Source: Gyrodactylus bullatarudis
Lineage: Eukaryota > Platyhelminthes > Monogenea > Gyrodactylidea > Gyrodactylidae
DNA: 64,000 nt
Assembly: GCA_012064415.1 (NCBI GenBank)
Contig: SSNU01000129.1
Span: 1 to 64,000, forward strand
Reading direction: 5' to 3'
A model generated the notes under the pieces. It was not told the origin of the DNA, did not search any database, and saw only the letters and a program-made list of their open reading frames with translations. This document shows, piece after piece, positions 59,901 to 64,000 of this stretch. Numbering within the stretch: position 1 is the stretch's first letter; the number at the start of each line of letters is the position of its first letter. The translations under genes were made by a program, and so were the position numbers.

Positions 59901-62657
59901 ACATCGTCATCGGTGAAAATTTGAGGTACTTCATCGACTTCATCCTTAGGGACCATGTCGCCAGTTTGTTGAGTTCTTAGATGAGACATAGTGAACACAC
60001 GTTTTCGGGTATTAGGGAAAGTTATATTTATTAACAATCAAAACAATAATCTCTATGAGCCAAATTGTATAAAACATATTTGTTTAAATAATATTTGGCT
60101 CGGATATAAATATGAAATAGTATTCGGGATTATGCTTCTCAACAAAGTCTATCGAAAGCTTGCAATATCAACAAAAATGGCTACGACTGGAACTTTTTTG
60201 TTCTTGAAGTCATTGGCTTTGTCGAAAAATGCTTTAACAAAAAAATTTTTGTTCGGGTCTAAAGATTTTGATGCTCTGAAGGAAGGTTTCAATATAATTA
60301 ACAACAAGATAGGTAGATTTGAAATTGGTCTGAGTTCAGATGGCATCTTTGGATTGGACATTTTAGAGATTGGAGGAATTCTGATTTTAAGCCATTCAGC
60401 AGGGATGGTACAAGATTGTAATTATTACTAATAAGTAGTTATAATGCAGACTTTCATTAAAAAAAGTGGTAAGGAGAGCAGAATAATTAGAGAGATGAGG
60501 TAATCTTCCCGGTGTGTTTTTGAATTCGAGGATGGAAGAAGATCTACTATAATTTCTACGGTGAAGCAAGGGGGTTAAAAGCCCGAGGTGTCAATGTTAG
60601 TTTGTGGTTCGAGAAAACACTGACAAAAAAGGCGTTGATTTCTTCGGCGGAGATGATCGTACTGTTTCAATCGATTCGTTAAGAAATTAATTTTGTTCCA
60701 GGCTCTTCTGGGATGAAATTTGATCGAGTTTGTGAAGCTGTATTTGGGTAAAGAGAGAACTATTTTTAGACTTTTTGATCAAGCGTTTAATGAACTGGCA
60801 AAACGATGAAGTTGAAAATTGAAGTGATAAGATGATTTTGATAAATGATCCAAATGAGCTATTGGTATCATTATGGTCTATAGATGTTTAAGGGATGAAG
60901 ATGAGGATTCGATGGCCAGAGGACGGCACAGGATAACAATTTGAGTTATATAGTCCGGGAATGTTTGTGTAGAAAAGATCCAGGAAGGATTCTGATAATT
61001 TCCGAGTTAAAAAGGTTGTTAGTTGGGTGAGCAAAGGTAGAAAAACTACTTGTCATCAAAATATTTGATTTTTGTTAAGAAAACTTTTCATGATAGAAAA
61101 CAACCCTTCAACTGCTCTAGTACATATTTACAGAATAGATCCTTTTTGTTAATGGTGATTATGTGATGGTTTTGGCTATGTTTCTGTTATCAGTATCAGG
61201 GCTAGGGAGTATTTTTCTGCGATTTTATTTATATAGAACATGGAGGTAAGTAGGGCGCAAGAGTTCCAGAGAATAATGTTATTAAGAGTCTCGAAAAAGT
61301 TTGTTATCAGAGATGGATGGAGGAGACATTAAACATTTTTGGGGAGTGGTTGATGGCCCGGAAGTGGTTTTCGGGTGAGCGTTGGTGACATAGAACTATG
61401 TTTAAAGGGATTAATCCCTGATGGATGCTCTGGATGATTTGGCCTGAGAGGTAAGTTTTTCCTTTAACGATAGTGGCGTAATCGAACTTGTGTTTTGGCT
61501 CGGAGGTGGAGTAGGACTTTGAATATAGCATGTTTTTGGATTGTTAACATGATATTTTGAATATTAAGTTAATCGGCTTAAGGATGATGGACAACTAATG
61601 AGTTTGAATTTTTCTTTTTCAATTGCTCATTTGATTTTTTGGGAATTAGTAAAGGCTAGTAGAGATGGGATGGATGTTAACTAAGTTGATTTACCAAAGG
61701 GTGAGATGCAGAGTGTGCACACCACTTTTTGTAAGAAGCAACTTTTCGATACAAAGGTTTAGATGAGGTTATCAGTGATAACTTATCACTGATAACTTAT
61801 AAGTTAATAAGTTAATAATTATCAGTGAGTGATTTTATAATCATTTTATTAAAAATTAGGTCATTAGGCTGAGAATGCCAATATTGACTTAAGTTTTAAT
61901 AAATATTATCATAAAACTACTGAGGAACTCTTTCTGCTAACTTGTTCTCTTATCCTAATAGCTAAACATCTTTGGGTTCTTTGGGAAATTTGATTGAACC
62001 TGGATTAGAGATTGATAAGACCTGGCGAAATATATGTTTCTCTAAATAAAAATTAGTTTTTATACTGAAGATATTAATAATATTACTAATACATTTTATG
62101 AGTTTAACATATCATATTTATTTTTTTATTTAAAGCTGAATTAGAAGGCTTCAATCCAGAAGAGACAACTCCAGGATATACATTAGAATTCAATATTATT
62201 AAAAATCCAAAGAAAGCCCAAGAGTTGGAACCTTTGTTTGTTTCTTGGCATAAGAAGTTGAAGTAATTTTAAAATGATAACACATAATTAAAATATAGCT
62301 AATTCTCTAATTTATCAGAGATTTAAGTCAACCAGCAGCTGAACTGAATTTTATAAATATCTGTTGTCAATCCGAATTTTATGGATCGCGACTTTTTAAC
62401 GCTGTTGTAAGTTAAAACTATAGATATATAAATATCTTTTATATAAAACTTTTTACCAAACTATCAAGGATCAATATCGAAACCAAGTCCAAATCTTGTC
62501 CAATCATAAAGGAATAATGATTTTCAAAAACAAAACAAAAATTATCCTACAGAAATGGTTAGTAGAGTTACCTTGTAATCAGGAAATCATTGAATTCAAA
62601 AAAATTAGCACCAATAAGACTCAATATGAGAATCTTTATATTAACGTCGATTATTAG
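53913..62657 (+). CDS. FERM-domain protein, seven exons with micro-introns
   Basis: Exons 53913-54038, 54067-54180, 54211-54253, 54285-54461, 62136-62262, 62319-62406 and 62469-62657 sum to 864 nt and join in frame to 287 aa with GT/AG borders throughout. Introns: 28, 30, 31, 7674, 56 and 62 bp. The product is essentially one FERM domain: F1 (GQYLLDLVLDYQHILEKEFF, WLNPDKK), the F1-F2 border FYLNFRYYVPDP, F2 (EEYTRYHFFLQLRKNLYNG, GGLILQ-AELEGFNPEETTPGY, AAELNFINICCQSEFYGSRL) and a short F3 (VQILSNHKGIMIFKN). This is the layout of band-4.1/PTPN/FRMD-type FERM domains, which tie membrane proteins and lipids to the cell cortex. F3 ends early (about 62 residues of the usual 90), so a further exon may have been missed. 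Subfamily not assignable. Confidence 0.85.
54462..55090. other. FERM intron 4, left part
   Basis: Starts with the donor GTGAGT. AT-rich, with an (AT)n run at 54655-54680. No element recognised before the non-LTR fragment begins. Confidence 0.4.
55095..55324 (-). pseudogene. 3' half of a non-LTR family-2 copy split by an LTR element
   Basis: Reading leftward from the LTR: LPFQIIKIFLVKLNVNS (the segment that follows KAFDR in family-2 RT), then a deletion, then PLGIMKKTEHLQF and a degraded GPYSYKELLG..NLHPIWARRIASYVALY, the C-terminal RT end. The upstream half of the same copy is at 60145-61560. Confidence 0.75.
55325..55502 (-). repeat. 3' LTR
   Basis: 178 bp, with TG..CA ends. Differs from the other LTR at a handful of sites (for example AATTC/AGTTC near the start and TTATTATC/TTATTAAC). 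Confidence 0.95.
55497..57620 (-). pseudogene. LTR element pol, second part: RT end, RNase H, integrase
   Basis: 707 codons, frame-shifted relative to the upstream pol frame. Contents in order: RT end (LKLNPDKCVFG, FLGCILSENG), RNase H (AADASQSGIGAVLMQ, ADVLSRL) and integrase with the HHCC finger (HFGHCGINAMK..CEPC), first Asp in MDFAGPI, second Asp in SDNGAD and Glu in NGQAERFVDTFK. About a dozen residues usually found between the second Asp and the YHPQ block appear to be missing. A Pro/Thr-rich tail without a chromodomain ends at the purine tract. The joining segment 57620-57700 carries the RT catalytic box. Confidence 0.9.
57683..58357 (-). pseudogene. LTR element pol, first part: protease end and RT fingers
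   Basis: 224 codons. The frame is the same as gag, being separated from it only by the TAA at 58400-58402. It contains the end of the protease domain and the start of RT (SLIEKGIYSKVATSLFAAPI, FVKKKDGSLRVCADY, TTLDLSAAFLQVEL, NRLNYGVKPAQ). It ends by a frameshift in an A-run near 57705, just before the catalytic box. With a stop inside the protease and a shift inside RT, this copy cannot make a normal polyprotein unless both positions are recoded. Confidence 0.85.
58400..60037 (-). CDS. LTR element gag plus start of protease
   Basis: 545 codons; the likely start is the internal Met of MVPKDEVDE, just downstream of the 5' LTR, since the earlier codons lie inside the LTR. An acidic, low-complexity N-terminus is followed by a capsid-like helical region (about residues 190-390), a basic Arg/Ser linker, and two CCHC-type zinc knuckles (CLACGRNHFSNNC and CDKCNRYGHLTERC) that bind RNA. 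The start of an aspartic protease follows, with its active site reading LLLDLGAD where D-T/S-G is standard. It stops at TAA 58400-58402. Confidence 0.85.
   Translation of the reverse strand: MLINITFPNTRKRVFTMSHLRTQQTGDMVPKDEVDEVPQIFTDDDVQSLGPTPNGSQRSSLNGAEQQVVKHAQVQPDDALEQTKNFTSSEFDEVPEQLPNNEKRPMSPCCSKSLAPPTPIRYPDTPVKSKRSHSKVRFSKAQAKMPKPIINVPQPAVTTPQSGSESSDDSDLDDVKFSKVDKKIYKKLLKEVLRKRTIDEEKSLAAASYLQSLVTATPKYQANKSQFMGWYKMHGKIFEKHIPKVSEAERVSALVRCLGEDEQSRYINKVSPADPEQIPYHETVSTMDELFSKSLSMLNTRLDFLHNRMGDKDVELFAGEQRKAFERISFSDLTNPESFLALNFLSNFNRSKYPKVYSQLASFYDSNPKCSQDDLVRRARRLIDSDSRDQVATINRVSSQVPNNRQSRPTTTPLGGSKRKSSQFNRRRSNSRNNRNLPFELKNKCLACGRNHFSNNCPHKNTKCDKCNRYGHLTERCKTRSVNMISVAQVNSLSDPHSPVRRYVNPIVNGTTVRLLLDLGADLSLINTTTYEEIGSPKLYPTSQT
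59967..60144 (-). repeat. 5' LTR
   Basis: 178 bp, TG..CA ends; promoter and polyadenylation signals of the element are expected here. Followed by the AAGTC target copy at 60145-60149. Confidence 0.95.
60145..61560 (-). pseudogene. 5' half of the non-LTR family-2 copy split by the LTR element
   Basis: 61307-61531: the ORF1 basic module (FDYATIVKGKTYLSGQIIQS). 60950-61020: an endonuclease piece ESFLDLFYTNI. 60149-60500: RT with PSELRPISNLPILLLII and VAIFVDI..AFDRL, where the LTR element enters. The next codons of the motif are at 55324 and below, on the far side of the insertion. Many stops; dead before or after the insertion. Confidence 0.75.
61561..62135. other. FERM intron 4, right part, with tandem palindrome
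   Basis: Contains GTTATCAGTGATAA / TTATCACTGATAAC (61768-61781 and 61783-61796), a perfect 14-bp-arm palindrome around one C, followed by degenerate repeats of the same unit to about 61830. The intron ends with TTTATTTAAAG at 62135. No gene otherwise. Confidence 0.6.
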
Positions 62658-63094
62658 GATTAATAATTGATAAAAATTATCGAGCCTTGAGTGAATCGAG
62701 AAGATTCATAAAATATATATAACGGCTGACTTGAGTAATCAGTGAGTAATAAATTTCGCTAATTAAATTTCTAAAAATAATGCATGTATTAGTTTCACTC
62801 CGTCATTAAATATTTTTAAAACCATCTACTCGTGAGTGTGTTGATGAATTTTTAAAATTATTTTCTCATAGTAGAGGTGTAACTTTTTGCTTATTTTTAT
62901 TAAAAATTCCCTGGGATCTTGACCAATATACTGTCTGCTAATTATAATTTTATATCACCAACTATTTTTTGAGATACCTTCAATCAATCATTAGCAAGTT
63001 TGCTTGAAATCATTGAATTTAATATTTAATAATGAGATTTTATGTTGGTAAAATTAGTAAAATAGTTATGAGTATTAGGTAAAAAATTTCCAAT
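62658..63094. other. 3' flank of the FERM gene
   Basis: AT-rich; no gene or repeat recognised. A missed terminal FERM exon could lie here, but no F3-like coding sequence was seen. Confidence 0.35.
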
Positions 63095-64000
63095 AATTTT
63101 TACAATCTAGGATATTTTCTAGTTTCAAAAACATTAAAATCTAATTGAATTCTATGTCTAAGAGAATGCAGGGTGGTCAAAAGTATAGTAGAGCCTCTTG
63201 AGGAGTGTAGATGATAAGAACGGTCAGGAGAAGGGGTAATCGTGTGGTATAGTTCTGCGAATGAGACAATCATTCTCATCCAAATTGGGTAGAGATTTGA
63301 TCTCCTAAGAAGTTCTTTTAAGTGTTTCACTTTTTTAAATAGTGAGCAATAGTTTACCTAATGAACGAGATGGGAAAGTATACATTGTTTTAATAAAAGT
63401 GATCCAAGTTCTGGCGCATATTAAATTTCCGAAGGAAGTAGGATTTAATTATAAGGCTTTTAAGTATGCTGGTAGCCTGAATTGGAGTGTCGAATTTATT
63501 ATTATAGTTCAGTCCCCATTCAGTTGAGAGGCATCAATGTTACAAACATATACAGATTTCAAGAGAGAATTGGTTAAATAGTCAATGATTAGAAGCAAAA
63601 AATGGGAGGTTGAAATAGATTGGAGGGGAATGGGTAGGATTTTGGTAATAAGATAATCATCTCTACGTTTCTTGGAGTTTAAGTTCAATTAACAGAGAGA
63701 TGTAAACAGGAACTACAGTTACATAAAAGAAAAAATGATAATTCGATGGTCGGATGAATTACTGGGTGACTATTAGAGTTATAAATGACTGATAAGTTAG
63801 AATAGAAAAGATCAAGAAAAAATCCGATATTTTTTTCCTGTGACGAAAGCTGTGATTTGAGTCAATTTGAGGGAGTTAAGGTAATCTTTTATGGGGGAAG
63901 AAAACCCAGAGCAACTGGTGAGAAGCTGGGAAGATTAAAATCGCCAAAATAATGTTATGGTCAGCCGTGGTTGATAATTTGTTCTTAATGAATTTGATGA
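63095..64000 (-). pseudogene. Non-LTR family-2 fragment running off the window
   Basis: 63100-63330 encodes the RT C-terminus (LKELLRRSNLYPIWMRMIVS). Upstream, 63780-63850 shows an endonuclease piece (FFLDLFYSNL) and degraded endonuclease/RT text in between; most of the RT is deleted. It continues past the right edge. Confidence 0.65.

Larger units (their letters stand above)
55325..60144 (-). mobile_element. Ty3/gypsy-type LTR retrotransposon
   Basis: 4820 bp. Two nearly identical 178-bp LTRs (55325-55502 and 59967-60144) start TGTTGA and end TCAACA on the plus strand. Target duplication AAGTC at 55320-55324 and 60145-60149. A purine-rich tract (AGAGAAGGGGGA on the minus strand, 55504-55515) precedes the 3' LTR, and TGGCGACATGG follows the 5' LTR as a possible primer-binding site. 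Order gag, protease, RT, RNase H, integrase, as in Ty3/gypsy elements; no envelope gene. The LTRs differ at only a few positions, so insertion was recent. Confidence 0.95.

Noticed and set aside
59655..59924. 89-codon plus-strand frame with Ser/Gly-rich product
   Set aside because: Antisense of gag.
55325..60144. Endogenous retrovirus with an envelope gene
   Set aside because: No envelope-like ORF exists between integrase and the 3' LTR; only a Pro/Thr-rich integrase tail. It is a plain LTR retrotransposon.
1..64000. CRISPR array, rRNA, tRNA, bacterial operon signals
   Set aside because: No regularly spaced repeats, no conserved rRNA blocks or cloverleaf, and introns and TE types show a eukaryotic chromosome.

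Overview
This is a nuclear segment of an AT-rich animal genome. It carries a TGF-beta/activin type I receptor, a GINS replication subunit, a mitochondrial ribosomal protein and a FERM-domain protein, all split or arranged as in animals, and none is bacterial. About two thirds of the window is transposable-element (TE) sequence. Five introns that I could place are only 28-37 bp long, next to introns of 2-8 kb. Such micro-introns recall dicyemid mesozoans, but the species cannot be fixed from this window.

Layout. 0-25.3 kb is a graveyard of mobile elements: a transposase start at the left edge, several APE-endonuclease non-LTR retrotransposons (two families), pogo/Tigger-like transposases, a piggyBac fragment, Penelope-like fragments and a hAT transposase. 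Two copies of a 1102-bp sequence, apparently identical, lie in opposite orientation about 9.1 kb apart (10667-11768 and 20892-21993).

25.7-43.1 kb is a host-gene island: an unrecognised 226-aa ORF (+), an ADP-dependent glucokinase-like gene that seems to have lost its catalytic motif (+), GINS4/SLD5 (-), and a six-exon TGF-beta type I receptor (+, 29395-43055, 620 aa). The receptor's large introns are filled with piggyBac, foldback and Penelope-derived repeats.

43.1-53.1 kb is again TE-rich. It holds a nearly complete hAT element, an endonuclease/RT retrotransposon split by a 556-bp non-autonomous hAT element with a perfect 8-bp target duplication, and the best preserved non-LTR element of its family.

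53.2-62.7 kb holds a divergent host pair: mitochondrial ribosomal protein uS11m (-) and a seven-exon FERM-domain gene (+, 287 aa). The FERM gene is nearly invisible to an ORF search because its exons are short. Its fourth intron, 7.67 kb, contains a non-LTR element that was itself split by a 4.82-kb Ty3/gypsy-type LTR retrotransposon (178-bp LTRs, 5-bp target duplication AAGTC). The window ends in another non-LTR copy on the minus strand.

How it fits together: the host genes are small and closely spaced, in divergent or convergent pairs with 160-450 bp between them, and have compact introns where TEs have not landed. Gene and intron growth here looks driven by insertion and nesting of TEs. 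I found no CRISPR, no rRNA or tRNA gene, and no viral gene set.
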